Source: Atopsyche davidsoni
Taxonomy: Eukaryota; Arthropoda; Insecta; Trichoptera; Hydrobiosidae
DNA: 64,000 nt
Reading direction: 5' to 3'
NCBI GenBank assembly: GCA_022113835.1
Contig: JAILWY010000011.1
Location: 4,712,001 to 4,776,000, forward strand
Both the position numbers and the translations under genes were made by a program. This document shows, piece after piece, positions 45,943 through 58,998 of the stretch. Position 1 is the first letter of the stretch. Every line of letters begins with the position of its first letter. Below the pieces are notes generated by a model. It did no database searches, had not been told where the DNA came from, and saw only the letters and a list, made by a program, of their open reading frames with translations.

Positions 45943-48900
45943 TACGGCTACAGTGACGCTTTCGCGCTCACGTCTCTGGGCCCTCGGTGGGCGACAGTCC
46001 GCGAGCGGCAGTGAAGCAGTGAGGTGTAGGCCGGGAGCCCGCGAGGTTCGCAAGTCCGCCCGGTCGGAGAACAAACTGACAATTCCATGACAATACAGTA
46101 TACATTTAGAGTTAACCGTGTTAAAGTTTATATATTATTATTGCAGTAAGAGTTTGTCTGTCGAGCATTGTGGATGTCGATCGAAGCTTCATAATAAGTT
46201 AAGAGAAAAAGGTCTCATATAAGCAGCTAGTGGTTATTCACCGCAATGCCTCAGGCGCGAGATCCACCTGTCTCCTTTTGCATTTTACCTTCTGCTTTGT
46301 CCGTGGCTTCACAATAGAACTTTTCCTCGGTACCGACTGGAGTCAAGTGCGGAGGCTGTCGGGAGGATGGTTCAGTTCCTCCGGACGAGTGGGACTTGCG
46401 GGCCCTGTCTCTGGTATCGGTCACATCACGCAGACTACGGCGATAGATTTGTATCTTTATTATATCAAAAATATCTCAAAATTTATAGGAAAGCCTTTGA
46501 ACTTGTATTGCGACCAAATAACATTGCGATATTTGGTGCGAGGCTTCGTAAGCATTCTATACATATCTATTATTATAATGTTGCTATGCGACGGCTTCCT
46601 CTGTTGTACAGTTTAATGATAAATGGCAACTTTTAAAATAAGCACTCTGTAAGGCTCACTCATATTATTTGAATGTATAAAGTTTTAGCACAAACGATTG
46701 AGATTTAGGCGAGTGAAGGTCACTTCAGCCGCGTGACGACCATTCCTACACCTCACTGCTGTGAAGTCTGCAGCAATGGCCTCGAGGTCATTCTGCACTG
46801 CATCACACGGGCAAGGTTTATCAACAAGTCGGACTTATCGAGCGATCCTTCAGCGAATCGGAAGCAAAACACCTCTCTGAACATCATGAACTCTAACGCC
46901 TTCCTTCTGATATTTTTTCTTTCTCTTTTCCAATTTCATATCAGTCTTGTGCCACAAAATATATCTGTACATCAATTGAATTCACTCATTGATACTTACC
47001 GTCCTTTCTACTCTTTTTAATACACATTTTTCTATGCAGACAACTGATCAAATAATAGACTTTGTAAATGAATCAGATATTAAGTAACGTTTTATTCACT
47101 TGTCAATTGCAAAATGCACAAAAGTTACCATAAATAGTAGAACACGAGGCACAAGAGCACTGCCGCGGGACGAGTATGTGATGCTCAGGAAGAGAGCAGC
47201 AGCCGAGCCCTGGAGAGTAATCTGCCTCGAGTCCTGGCAAGTTGATTTTGCCGCATTTTTCCTTTAGACGCACAGCATATTGTGGTATATTTGCAGGTCA
47301 AATATTCGGAACACAATTAGTTGCAGTTCTTAGCTCATAACTCATCCTAATAATTTAAAAAATTGTTAACTTAAATAAGTCCCAGCACAAGCGCTGTCTA
47401 AGTTAGGATCAGTCGTGACTGATGCCCCCGGGAAGAAGTCTTCAGCAGGCTCGCACTGCTGGACTGCCGGCTGCAGACCGCGCTCCTCGTTGAAAATCCA
47501 AGTTAAGGAATACGTTAGTAAATTTGTTATATTTTAATGATATCATTGATACGTGTATAAATTCTGTTGGGTGCCTTCTACTAGGAACGTTTAGTCCTCC
47601 GGCAGAGGAGGCGAAGCTGAGACATTTCTTTGTAAGATGCATTCTTAATATCATTTTGTAAGTCACAAAGTATATGGACTAAACGAATACGATGCTTAGC
47701 TATCAAAATATATAATACGCAAATTGTTCTTTAATGAGAGAAGTTGCCTAACTTATAAGTCTTGTTGAATAATTAATGGTTTTGTACCGGTCTTTCTGTG
47801 TAACTGTGTGTAATATATAAATAATTCTAATCTACTCTTGGACATCCGTGACGTTTGTTGATGTATGGAGCGCGACCGAGCGATCTACAAGGGTAACAAA
47901 CAATATATATTGTCAAAACACAAGGGAATTTCTAGATTTGTTCATGACACTGTAAGATAATTCATTTTATTATTTATAATACTACGGTATGTACTAATAC
48001 ACATATATCGAGAGTTGTATTCATCATTTTCTATTTGATGCGAGTAGACGTCGGCGCCGTAGCCCATTTTAAATATTAATTTAATGAACAATATTGTACG
48101 GAGACTCGATTCTTTTTGAACACTTGTATATTTTTTAGCTGTTAATTTTGTTCTTGAACTCTACGACTGCCAAACAAGTTTACCCACGATACCTCGGAAC
48201 ACGGCGCTGATTTTATTTGAGTCGGGACATCATTCTCTCAGTGGTGTGATTCCATTATTAATTGTAGATTAGCCTGTGTGTAATATAAACATAAACCTTA
48301 CTGCGCTTTCTCTAATAACTGGACTTTATGCACTGCAAAGTGATATTTAAACATGCCACAACTTGTACAAAAATTTGATCTTCAAGTGATTGAAATTGAT
48401 CTTCTGCTTGTTATGTGTAAGATTTTAAACAAATGTTGTTAATGAGACGTTGTAAATAATAAGACTTTGTTAAACTTTCTGACAGTTGATTTGAAATCGT
48501 AAATAATGAGACTCAGACGTGGGGCGTCCGTTCAGGTCTTGGCGAGTATCGAGTCCCTCCACACATTGTAAATGCTTACTCTTTGTCTGTTTTAATATAA
48601 TAATAATTATAATAATAACTTTTATCATGGATGATCTTAAAAGGCGGGCGTGTATTTTAACAATTTGTTATTGTCGCAAACAAAATGGAGTCATATTTTC
48701 CCAAATTTCTATCCTTGTAAAATACTGTTTCAAACTGCTATTTAATAGCAGTGTATAAAATATTATATTAAATAGAACTTTTTATTGATCAGTTCTATGA
48801 ATGAAAGTTATAATAAATGTTTTGGAGTATATCTTCAGCAGTTACATTAGAAAAAGCGCAGTTTGTCAAAAAATTTCTCATTTTAATATGCTATAGTACC

Positions 48901-50329
48901 GTACCTGCGTTGGTGTTGTGATATATAGTTTATTTCAAAGATAATTGTTATGAAACGCTCATGACTTCACATTGTATGTATTATCAGAATAGTCTACGCA
49001 TTCATTTATTCCTTGTTTGCCACTTTCTATGTGTGACAGTAATGAAGCATTCTTACATTTTGTACTATGGCAGTGTTCGTATATCTTAGATTTACTAAGT
49101 AGCTGTTGATTCTACAGACAAACTCAAGCAGCTGTGATCGTACGGTTATGGATTGTGAGTAGTCAATACTATTTTATTATACTTGACAACTGAATAATCG
49201 TTTTTTCAACAATAATTAATATCAAATATTATTAAAAAGTATTTATCGGTGTAAAAATTTCGCTACATTTGAATCCTGCTCAGGGTTGTCGGGTGATACG
49301 GGACCGAGTCATTATTTCTCTTCAACTATTTTAAAAGAAGCGGCTTGACTATATTATAGCAATAATATAACCGTGTATAAATCTCTTTTAATAAAGCATT
49401 ACTCGGGTTCGGTTTTCTGAGACACCGGCAGCCCTGGTTCTGTGTGATTTAATCTTTATAAATATTAAGCGTCAAGAAGCCATGTATAACTGTCCAGAAA
49501 CTTATCGGCATGACAGGGAATAATTATGATTGTTGATACATTCTAAAGTCTTGTGTTACGTGTTGGTTTTTCAAAAACGACAAATATCATTTATAACACG
49601 TTGCAACAGCTTCTACAATATAGTCCTGATCCTTTTATAGATCGAGTGCGATACGAGCATCATTGCAAACAATGTGACAGTGAAACGATAAATTGTTATA
49701 AATGATATTTACTGTTTACAAAATTTATTGAATGACTTCAAATGTTATTGTAATCTTAAAAGCCAATGATTCTTTACATTTCACTTTCAATTTGTAATAA
49801 TAATCATAAATTGTTTGGGTATCTTTCAAATTAAGGATCATCAATGTGTTCATTTACAAAGATAATATATGAATGAATATATACAAGATAACTTGAAAAT
49901 TCATCATACAGAATACTCTCAATTATCCCAGGAAAGAGAACAGGACATACGCTCTAGCTCGTTGAAGGTTGTAAAACCTGAAGCTACAGAGTCAGCGACT
50001 CGGGTAGTCCGCGGATAATAGAGGGAATCCTGTATTGTTTATTTATATATGGTGCATTATACCTAATATTGTAAACATCGCTTCATTGCATCTTACATGG
50101 GTAACATATGAATATAAAAACTGCTTAAGCTAAAAATAAATATATTATTCATCAACAATATTTGACAATACAAATATTTCTACTAACACTGTTGACACTT
50201 CTTATCTCCCAGTTCATGAGACCTTTGTGTTACTTATTAAATATTGTACCTCTAATCTTGTTATTCGTGTAGCTAGTGTTGAATGCCAGTATATTGTGAT
50301 GTCGAGCGAACACTGTTCTTTCAAATAAA
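45943..50329 (+). other. RIM-BP: Probable long 3' UTR of RIM-BP
   Basis: No convincing coding frame, no recognisable transposon, and moderate GC near the stop. AATAAA hexamers at 49390-49395 and 50324-50329 are plausible polyadenylation signals. Long 3' UTRs are usual for insect neuronal genes. The extent is inferred only. The region holds a 17-bp perfect inverted repeat at 49582-49598 / 49694-49710. Confidence 0.45.
49582..49710 (+). repeat. 17-bp perfect inverted repeat in the presumed 3' UTR
   Basis: AAATATCATTTATAACA (49582-49598) and TGTTATAAATGATATTT (49694-49710) with 95 bases between. In RNA they would form a stable long-range stem. Confidence 0.65.
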
Positions 50330-52685
50330 CTAATTATTATTCTGTGGAGAATTATTGGGTACTTGAGTGACCTTCAAGAAACCAGTGCACCTTTACATTA
50401 TCTCTAAAGTCATCGATGAATCATTTCCTACCCACAACTCTGCCCCATCACGAAAATATCTGTTTTGAAATACGAGGGGGCTGAATGAAAAAATAGGGAT
50501 GTTTTTTTACAAATCTTGACTTTATATAAATAAATCTTACATCCATCATCATGATCCATATCTTAACATTGTTCTTCCAAGATGTATGATAAAAATTTCT
50601 TAAAAAGTCAGGTGATTAACTTCTACATTTTTAACTGTAGTAAAACTAACCATTTTATCTTGTGGGGGCAAAGATAGTTTGATAAAAAAAAAACCAGCTC
50701 ATCAGCAAAATGTATATGAAATAGGTTAGAAACCTTCAACTTAAAACATAGTTTAAAATTAATAATGCTGTATTATAAAAAAAACCTTTACTCGTAATCA
50801 ATATAGTCAGCATACGATTTCCAAAATTTCACTGATGTTTGAAGTCACTTCAAGTATAATAATTCTTCACAATAAAATGTTATGCGGCCCGGATTCACAC
50901 ATATCAGACCGTTATGAAGTAAAAACCTATAGATTTGTTAAATATGCCACTGTACGATTAAGGATATATTAAAGATTGTATTACGGTAGTGTTTCATTGC
51001 GGGCCGCTTGCTTTCTATAAACGTATTTAAAAAACAACTGAAATGCCACTTTAAGAAAAGTATAATCCTAAAGTAAATAAATTATCGCTATATGTATTTG
51101 TATATCCAAAAGTAATACCCATATCCAAATATCATCATTGTAATTATTATTCCTCCTAGTTATATAATTAAAAACACAAATCAAACAACTAAGGTTAATG
51201 ATTAAACTAATATTATTACAAAAATAAAAAATGTACCAACAATAATTACGATCAATAAATTATACTCATGAAATATGAATTATTTATTGAAAGAAATTAT
51301 GCTTTCGGACTCAAGTGTGATATTTACAAACCTTTTCCTTTGATAATATTTATCATAAAAAATTCTAAGTACTGCCCGGCAAAATTCAATACATCACAGA
51401 TTGTAAACATCACAGATTGTCAATACAAGTAAAAAATAATAATTCATGTGATGGAAATGATTTTCAAGAACATTATTTTAGAGATACGAAACCTAAACAA
51501 TTTCAATTATGACATTTTGGCTGATTACTCAGTTAAAATGGGAGTACCAATTCCCAGGCAAAATCAATTTATTGTTACCTGAAGAATATTATTCTCATCA
51601 AAAAGTTTTTTTTTAATGATCAAATGCCGTGTAGGGCAGAATACTGAGACTGTAACAGTAAAGATATTTTTGATTTGCATTTTTCACCCATACAGGTTTA
51701 TGTATACAATATTTGGGTAAAGGATTCACACATGAAACAAGGAGAAAAATCTTTGCAAAAGATTTTTACTACGTTTGACCCCGCCAGTATTGTGAATTGG
51801 AAGCATTCTAGTAAAAAGTACATAGTCACCAATAAACAGGTCAGATATAGTTCCCGACATTGAAGATCTATGCTCTAATAGAAACCATGGATTTCCCATG
51901 TTATCCTATTTTAATCATATTCCCATCTGTTATATCTGAGCATTAGTGTAATTTGACGAGTTTTTTTTAATGATTGCCTTGTAAGCTTAGTTTTTAGATT
52001 AAGAAAAATTTGCCAACTCGATTCTCATTTTGACAGATCAACCCTGAACTATAATAACTAAAAATTTGTTTGTTTCAGTTTGGCGAAAAATTTATAACGA
52101 CTCAATTAAGTTTTCATATGCTCGCAAAATTATGAATTTAATACAACAGGTTTTTGTGCTTGAGTTCACATAACCTATAGCATGACATTTAACTCCCTAA
52201 AGATGGCCCCAGTAACGACACCGAAATGTCGAAAAGTTCAACAAAAAACGCAGCATAGAATAAAATCAATTCTAATAAATATCATCCAATTGTGGTTTAC
52301 TAAAATCTCATTTAGATAAAAATCAAAGATAGCGCACACGTCAACCAACATAGCATAGACAAAATCATGACTCACCTCATTAAAAAAATATTATTATATG
52401 TATATATTCATTATAAATAATTACAAAAAATCACGATTTACATTTAGACCAACACGTCACTTTATTAGGCCACGGCACCATGTTTATTATTTTGAAGTGG
52501 CTGCATATTATTTTCATTTATTAGCCTAATTGTAAACGACAGGTGGGCATGTCGTGATTGGTGAGTGTTTTGTTTTGTAAAATCGGGGAGTCGAGAAGAG
52601 CTACGTCATATTGTTACCGGCATTATTAATTGAATAAATATCTCATAATATACTTTTATTTGAAAAGTTATTCAATGTTCCTAAA
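50330..52685. other. Intergenic DNA between RIM-BP and wind
   Basis: AT-rich. A degenerate hammerhead-like relic (52196-52232, GATGGCCCCAG...CACCGAAATGTCG) is the only feature. The wind promoter must lie near the right end, but I see no clear core element. Confidence 0.4.
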
Positions 52686-53249
52686 ATGGATTCTATTAAA
52701 GTGATGCATCTAAAATTAGTGCTTTCGTTTTTCATTTGTTTATCTAGATTTCTTTATGTTTCTGGTTGCTCCGGTTGTGTCCAATTAACCGATTACACAT
52801 TTGATAAATTGATATCAAAATTTGATGCTACAATAGTAAAGTTTGACGTAGCCTTTCCGTACGGAGATAAGCATGAAATATACTCTTCCTTGGCCAAAGA
52901 TGCCAAGCCTGCCGACGAATTGTTATTTGCCGAAGTTGGTGTCAAAGACTATGGCGAAATGGATAACAGCGAGCTTGCCAAGCGCTTTGGAATAAAAAAG
53001 GACGACTATCCGGCTGTGAGAATGTTCCTGAAGCACAGAAAAGAACCCATACCCTTTTACGACGATATGAAATTCACAACAGAAAACCTGCGTAGATTCA
53101 TAAAGAAAACTTCAGGTATTCATTTGAGCCTCCCTGGATGTGTACCAGAATTAGACAATATTGCTTTGAGGTTCTCTCAAGCTGATATCGAGAAGAAAGC
53201 CACGCTGTTGAAGAAGGCTGAAAATATTGCTGCAGTGATGAGTAACCAG
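52686..53249 (+). CDS. wind: wind exon 1: signal peptide and thioredoxin-like domain
   Basis: 188 codons ending ENIAAVMSNQ before the donor GTAAAA at 53250. If the intron were retained the frame would stop at 53300, which would delete the C-terminal domain and retention signal. Confidence 0.92.
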
Positions 53250-53827
53250 GTAAAAATTGTGATTCACTCTTTTGCTCTACCCCACCCTAGAAAATGTTAA
53301 CACAACAAATATACGCATTTGGCACTAGCTAACATTATTAAGAATACCCAGCAAACTGATCTTGACCAGATTTTCAACCCAAAACAATCTTGAACTCAGT
53401 GAAAAATCTCCGCTCCGCCATGCTGTTTCGTAGACCCGTCGACATGATTTTTCTGTAGAAAAACCATGAAATCAAGACCTGCAGAGATAAATTTATCTGC
53501 CTGCTGACAAGTGGTTTAATTTGATGTTAATGATCTTAGCAATAAATCACCATCCATATTTGGCACACAACAGATTTTATATTTCTTGTTCAATTTCTTA
53601 TCTAACCTATTTTCTTTCAGCTGAAGTCCAGTGCTAAAATATATCTGTCTGTGATGCAGAAATTAATTGAAAAAGGCTCCTCATTCATCACTCAAGAAAA
53701 CCAAAGAGTTAACAAATTGCTATCGAGCAAAATATCTGCAGACAAAAAAAAAGAACTGAATAACAAAATAAATATTCTTCAGAGTTTCGACGCTCCATCT
53801 ATAGAAAGTAAAAAGGATGAATTTTAG
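52686..53827 (+). CDS. wind: ERp29 / Windbeutel-like ER protein, two exons
   Basis: Exons 52686-53249 and 53621-53827 (donor CAG|GTAAAA, acceptor TTTCTTTCAG, phase 0) give 256 residues, the usual length of ERp29/Windbeutel. Residues 1-27 form a signal peptide (SFFICLSRFLYVSG). The mature part starts CSGC at 28-31, a CxxC in the place of the CTGC of Drosophila Windbeutel. The thioredoxin-like domain follows, with KFDVAFPYGDKHE at about 52-64. The second exon is the helical ERp29 C-terminal domain. The last four residues are KDEF, a variant ER-retention signal. In Drosophila, Windbeutel escorts Pipe to the Golgi for dorsal-ventral patterning. A second in-frame ATG at codon 7 (52704) could also start translation. 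Confidence 0.93.
53621..53827 (+). CDS. wind: wind exon 2: ERp29 C-terminal helical domain, KDEF end
   Basis: LKSSAKIYLSVMQKLIEKGS, FITQENQRVNKLLSSKISAD and KKKELNNKINILQSF, then KDEF and TAG. This exon has no long frame of its own beyond 68 codons; it is identified by family match and phase. Confidence 0.9.
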   Translation: MKSSAKIYLSVMQKLIEKGSSFITQENQRVNKLLSSKISADKKKELNNKINILQSFDAPSIESKKDEF

Positions 53828-55217
53828 ATCAACCTTCGTCTGATATCTACATCATATTGAATTTCATATTTTACTGTGTTCAATATATTCTGAATAACAA
53901 TACAAAGTAATATATACATATGTCTGTAAACATAGCCGGAAGACCTTTATATCATATACTTGATTTATTAAATTTCATAGCACATGTGGTAGATTTTTTT
54001 TGTATTTGGGAGTGATAGTGTGCACGTACATTACATTCCAACATATTTTATTTCTGCTTTCATTCTTATATCGAGAATCTTACAAATAACAATGTTAGTG
54101 CTTTAAATACAAAACAGAGCACACGTTAAGTGAAACTGCTTACGACTCAATATTTATCCTCTAGATTTACCTAATAAAAGAGATACTTATATACCAATAC
54201 CTGCCATATCACCTTTTTCCATTTACATGTAATTACCAATCCAATTTAAGAAAGCAAACTCGGAGTAAAACTTGTATTATTTATGTGAATTTTTGGTTTC
54301 ACGTTCCTAGACATAAACACGAACTGATCAATTAAATAAAATGCAGGACTTGAAGTGAAGTGCTGTGTCCACGGAACAGCAGGAATATAGTCAAAAATAA
54401 ATAAAATATTTTTTCTTTAATATACAGTTTTTAAAAATATTTGCTTTGTTTTATTCATAGTTAATTTGAAAAAGTTAAGGAAGTTGCAAAAATGAAGAGG
54501 TAAGGAAGATCACATCAATTTGGAAGAAAAAATGAAACCCATACAATAATTGATTTCAATTTAAGTTATTTTTTATTTTGACATTACAAAAATATCTAGT
54601 TTTAAAGGAATGCTGAATTACTTGGAATAATCTTGTAAACTCTATGAGCTCTACTCAGTAGATTATAAGATTTGTGAATTTTTTTAGACGAGATTCACTT
54701 TTGATAATCAAATGTTTCTTAAATATATGCTTCAAAGAAGCATTTTGCGTAGCGAATATGAAGCAATAAGTTTATAAATATAAAATACAAAAACAAATTA
54801 TCAACCGTAGTGACCATCAGTATTTCTTTTAGAGCGGCACATTTGTATATGAACATATAAGATCACCGATAACTAATAATTTTAATTATTGATAGTATTA
54901 AGGCATTCAGCATACTTAAGCTCAAAATTCACAAATAATAATATTCATATATTATTACATACCTATAAAAAATAGCTCATCATTTTTTTTTAATATCACT
55001 TAAAATATTCAGTGTAAAATAATCAATTTCTTATTACTATGTCTAGGAATCATGAACAAATATCTCAAAACAATCTCAAGAGCATCAAAAAGTGTTTCCA
55101 TTTGAAAATTATTGGCACCGAAAGAAGTAGACAACTTTTCAAAATGTAATAAATATTGAAACATATAAACTAAACTTGTACATACAAAATTATTACTAAC
55201 GTCTTTGTATAAAAATT
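53828..55217. other. Intergenic DNA between the convergent wind and RanBP1
   Basis: Holds both 3' ends. AT-rich, nothing else recognised. Confidence 0.5.
54173..54178 (+). terminator. Possible polyadenylation signal of wind
   Basis: AATAAA about 345 bases after the wind stop codon and the first canonical hexamer I see after it. No cleavage-site evidence. Confidence 0.3.
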
Positions 55218-55504
55218 CTATTCTTTAGTCTCATTCACTGGGTTATCTTTGTTATTTACCGCAAGTTCTGATAATTTAGATGAAAGATTTTCATCATTGG
55301 ATTTTTCAGTTTCTTCTTCGGGGACCTTCTCTTTCACAGAGTTGTCTGCCTCGCCACTTAGAGACGCTTCGCTCTCACTCGCGTCCGACTTCTCAGAGAA
55401 GGAGTTCTCTAAGGATTCGTCGGAGTCTTTTCCATTGTATAAATTACAATCCGTGTGAACTATTTCCTGAGCCTCTAAGAACTTTGTCTTCCACATATTG
55501 GCAT
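55218..55504 (-). CDS. RanBP1: RanBP1 exon 4: end of domain, acidic tail and export-like motif
   Basis: The split Asn codon joins to [15 protein letters not shown], the last helix of the Ran-binding domain. The rest is Ser/Glu/Asp-rich with the leucine pattern [10 protein letters not shown] near the end and a final ETKE stop. Confidence 0.92.
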
Positions 55505-57168
55505 CTATAAAAAAATAACATTTAACATTATAAACACCTCATATACTATGAATGACTAGCCAAATGCTCTTCAATGGGATTTAGAGAAATTCAAAAAAAT
55601 AATTCACAAACAAAACCATCTGAAGAAATCAACAAGTCAAAGAGACTCCAAGACTTGCTGCTTGCTGCTGAAGTCTTGCATTGTAATAAATTTAAATGTC
55701 ATTTAGATCGATGACTTAACCTATATTTGGCAAGTGAAAAAAATTAAATCGTTTTAATAACAAATAATAAAAATAATGTACAATTTAAACTCACTCTCCA
55801 CACTTCCGAATTTGATAGCGAGGAGCTGCATCTTCGGTGTCTCGTCAGCAAAGTCTCCAAAGGTGGTCCAATTGAAGGCGCGGTCAGAGCCGATGTGAGG
55901 GTTAAGCTTCTGTTGTGGAGTCACAAAGTGATTGGCACAAATTTTATGAGTCTTATCACGACGCATGACGATGCGAACAGTCCCTCTCTCCTTGTGGTGA
56001 AGCAGCTTTACATCTCCAACCCCACATTCCTTGATACACAAATACTATTATTAATTTGACTACCTTTTAAATGATTTTCTGGCAAATAACCCAAATCCCA
56101 TAAGAATAAAATATTGCCCGACAAAATATTTATCCATGAATGCAGATTTAATAATTGAATTAAAGCATTTATAAAACAAAATAAAATACATAATTATGGT
56201 GTCATTAAAAAAATTATTTAATAAGTATAATATAAAAATAATAATTGTCAACTTTAGCCAACTGCTTAATTCTTTCACTGCACTAAAAAATCATTAGAAG
56301 TTGTGCACATAAATGTTTTAAGAATCCAGTGTTCAAAGCCATATTATATGATGCTCATACCCTCCATTCATGTTCAACTTTATCAAAGCGAAAGAGTTTC
56401 GCCCTCATCTTGCACAACTCCACCTCATCCTCCTCGTTGGTGACAACTGGGACCACTGGCAGAGTCACAACAGGCTCGTAGTAAACATCCACATCAGTGG
56501 CCTCGTTACCGTCTGTCTCAATGTCCTTCTTTATCGGTGACGGTTGGAAATTGAACTGATACTAAACCAAAACAAATTAAAGCACACATTAGTATTATAG
56601 CCTAGTAATCAAAAGAATTATTGTTTAAATATAGAAAAATGTCACCGCTAAGGCACCTATCAAAGTTTTATCATCAATTTTCGATATAAAGCTATCTGAA
56701 ATATAAACTATTTTTAAATCGTTTATGATAAAATAAAATGTGTTTATAGAACTCTCGAGTGATATTGGTAACTTATCAATGAAGGAATCAAACAATATAT
56801 AACTCATGTTTTGAGGTTACTGTAAGCTATAAGATATTTAAGCAGTTAAAACCTGGTCAGATCGAAATTATCTACTGGAGATTTATTCACAATCTTTTCA
56901 ACAAAATATCAAGCACTATATGTAAGTGATAGGTCCACTTTGTATCATAATGTGCTTAAATCATTAGCACTTCAGGCATTGGCAGAGGTAGTTAATTACG
57001 ATTCTTGTGTGTATACATACTACGTAGAAAACTCCATAATAGACTATTGCGAATATTAAATCATTTCTCTAATCACACAGCCGTAAGATACTTAGCTTAA
57101 TAGGTTACAAATGGCACGTGAAATAAACAAAGAAGTAATTTTTATACCACACATACATTGACAGACAT
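55218..57168 (-). CDS. RanBP1: RanBP1, Ran-specific GTPase-activating cofactor, four exons
   Basis: Exons, minus strand: 57168-57157 (only 12 bases, MSVN), 56561-56361, 56029-55795, 55504-55218; all joins are GT-AG and phase-consistent, giving 244 residues. The Ran-binding domain runs from about residue 35 to 165: [52 protein letters not shown] and [14 protein letters not shown] are hallmark segments. An acidic tail follows, with [10 protein letters not shown] at about 223-232, which fits a leucine-rich nuclear export signal at the place where vertebrate RanBP1 has one. RanBP1 binds RanGTP and helps RanGAP release it from export complexes in the cytoplasm. The gene is convergent with wind. 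Confidence 0.93.
55795..56029 (-). CDS. RanBP1: RanBP1 exon 3: core of Ran-binding domain
   Basis: [60 protein letters not shown]. Donor GTGAGT at 55794; leaves one base into a codon. Confidence 0.93.
56361..56561 (-). CDS. RanBP1: RanBP1 exon 2: N-terminus and start of Ran-binding domain
   Basis: Acceptor TTTAG and donor GTATGAG on the minus strand; 67 codons. [19 protein letters not shown], an acidic stretch, [38 protein letters not shown]. Confidence 0.9.
57157..57168 (-). CDS. RanBP1: RanBP1 exon 1, 12 coding bases
   Basis: ATG TCT GTC AAT followed by the strong donor GTATGT. Chosen because it gives phase 0 into YQFNFQPSP of exon 2, and no ATG is available in exon 2 upstream of the domain. 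Confidence 0.7.
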
Positions 57169-58800
57169 GCTGGATAATAGTGTTTTCGCTAATTTGATAA
57201 AATAAGACTCTTATATCACAGGAAATGATTATTCTTTGAAGCTGTCGCTAAATAAACAGTTAAGAAACGTCGCGGGACAGACACAAGCGCGAAATAAACA
57301 AGAAGTAAATAAAAAAAAACAATAAGCGATTTTGTTTGTTCTGCAAGCTAGCACACCAAACAGACGAAATTTAAACTTGTACAGTGTTGCCAGCCGAAAC
57401 GCGGAATAATGACAATACGCGCGGAAATAATGACCCATGGACACTTTTAATTTATAAATACACTTTAATTTAACATCCTCTGTAAGTCTATACTATCATC
57501 ATCTAGTATATACTAATTAAATTTCATTATGATTATATTATAAGGGTTTCCTAACCTATTGACATTTTTTTTTTTTTTTTAATAAATACATTTTTATTGA
57601 TCATCTCTTTTTAAAGTCTTTTTTACTATCATTTTAATCAAATTTAAACAATTTTATTTGTTTCGGCTAAATTCGAAATAAATAATAACACGTTTTTTTT
57701 TAAGCATTATTTAAAATTGCACTTGCATATTTTTGACGCAAGCTAATCATTTCAAGCAAAACTTATCGGATACAATCATTAGTATGAAATAAAATTGACT
57801 AGCTGGATAAAAAAATACGTCATTCGGATAAGTTAATAGTTTTAAATAATCAGTTTATTATGTTTTATTGGATTAAAAAAATATTATTGAGTATACCGTT
57901 TGGTGGTAATAGCAATACTTATCTTGCTAAGTTAGTAGTAATAATAGAAATTAGATTTAATCTACGTTTGTTCTACATCATTTATATAATTTTAATTTTT
58001 AATGTGTAAAATGATTTTAATTTATGAAATATTGTTTAAAAAAAACTGAGTTATGTACAGTTTTACTTTTACATATTTATTTCAGTGTTTAAAAAATAAT
58101 ACATTTAAGTATGACACGAGAAAAGCGGAATTCATCTATTTATAATTAAAACGTTATGATCTGACAAATAAACATGTATTATTATGCAATTATTAAAGCA
58201 AAGATTTGTCTATTTATAGTTTCTGATTGGACTCATTATCATCTCTAAACTTCGTTTTAATTTTTTTTTAAGTGACAAGAACACGGATAAAATTATAATG
58301 TATGTAATTATATTATGTAAAATTTTAAAATAATAATATATTATTTTATTTTTGCTAGATTATTTATTTTTATGGCAACAAATTCGGAAATCGCCAAAAA
58401 ATAAGTATCGAAATGAAAAATGTTATAAATATGAGAATTCATATTGATATTACACATTGAATATTCAGCAAAAATTTAACTGCAAATGTTATAATTATTA
58501 TATATCAAGTCGTCATCTACAATATGCGCAAATCAAAAGCATCTTCAGGCTCAACAGTTGCTGTGGTAAATGATCGTTTGAAACGCCAACATAAAATTAC
58601 CATTCAGGCCTTGTAACCTATTACATATGGCTGTGGGAAAAAGTTGTATCTTAGTTAAATACGTCCGTATATATCCGTTAAAATAACATGGCATTAATAA
58701 ACTTCAGATTTATTCTGACAGACGTATTCACACATATTTATTATATACGCATATATATGCAAATGCACGTATATTCTTTATATATATATATATACAGAGT
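57169..58800. other. RanBP1 5' region and AT-rich intergenic DNA
   Basis: The RanBP1 5' UTR and promoter should lie at about 57169-57450; that part is somewhat richer in CG dinucleotides (AACGTCGCGGGAC, ACGCGCGG). Beyond 57500 only AT-rich sequence and TA microsatellite. Confidence 0.4.
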
Positions 58801-58998
58801 TAGGCAAGGAGGCATGGATGATTTGAACAGGGCGCCAGGTGGAGATAACCTTGGTGGATAAAGAGTGGGGGTTATTTGGTCGTTAGTAGATTTTTGTAAT
58901 GGTAATATCCAAGTTATACATTGAAAAAATAAAATTTAAGTTTCGTTTAAAAATGAGTGTGTAATTTTTATTTCAAATCATCCATACCTCCCTGCCTA
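58801..58998. mobile_element. Short inverted-repeat MITE between RanBP1 and acylphosphatase
   Basis: TAGGCAAGGAGGCATGGATG plus ATTTGAA at left (58801-58827) and its inverted form TTCAAATCATCCATACCTCC plus CTGCCTA at right (58972-58998). Flanked by (TA)n microsatellite on both sides, so a target duplication cannot be judged. Confidence 0.65.

Noticed and set aside
46230..47020. Frames of 95-128 residues downstream of the RIM-BP stop
   Set aside because: No domain or signal pattern; they lie in the presumed 3' UTR and are within the chance range.
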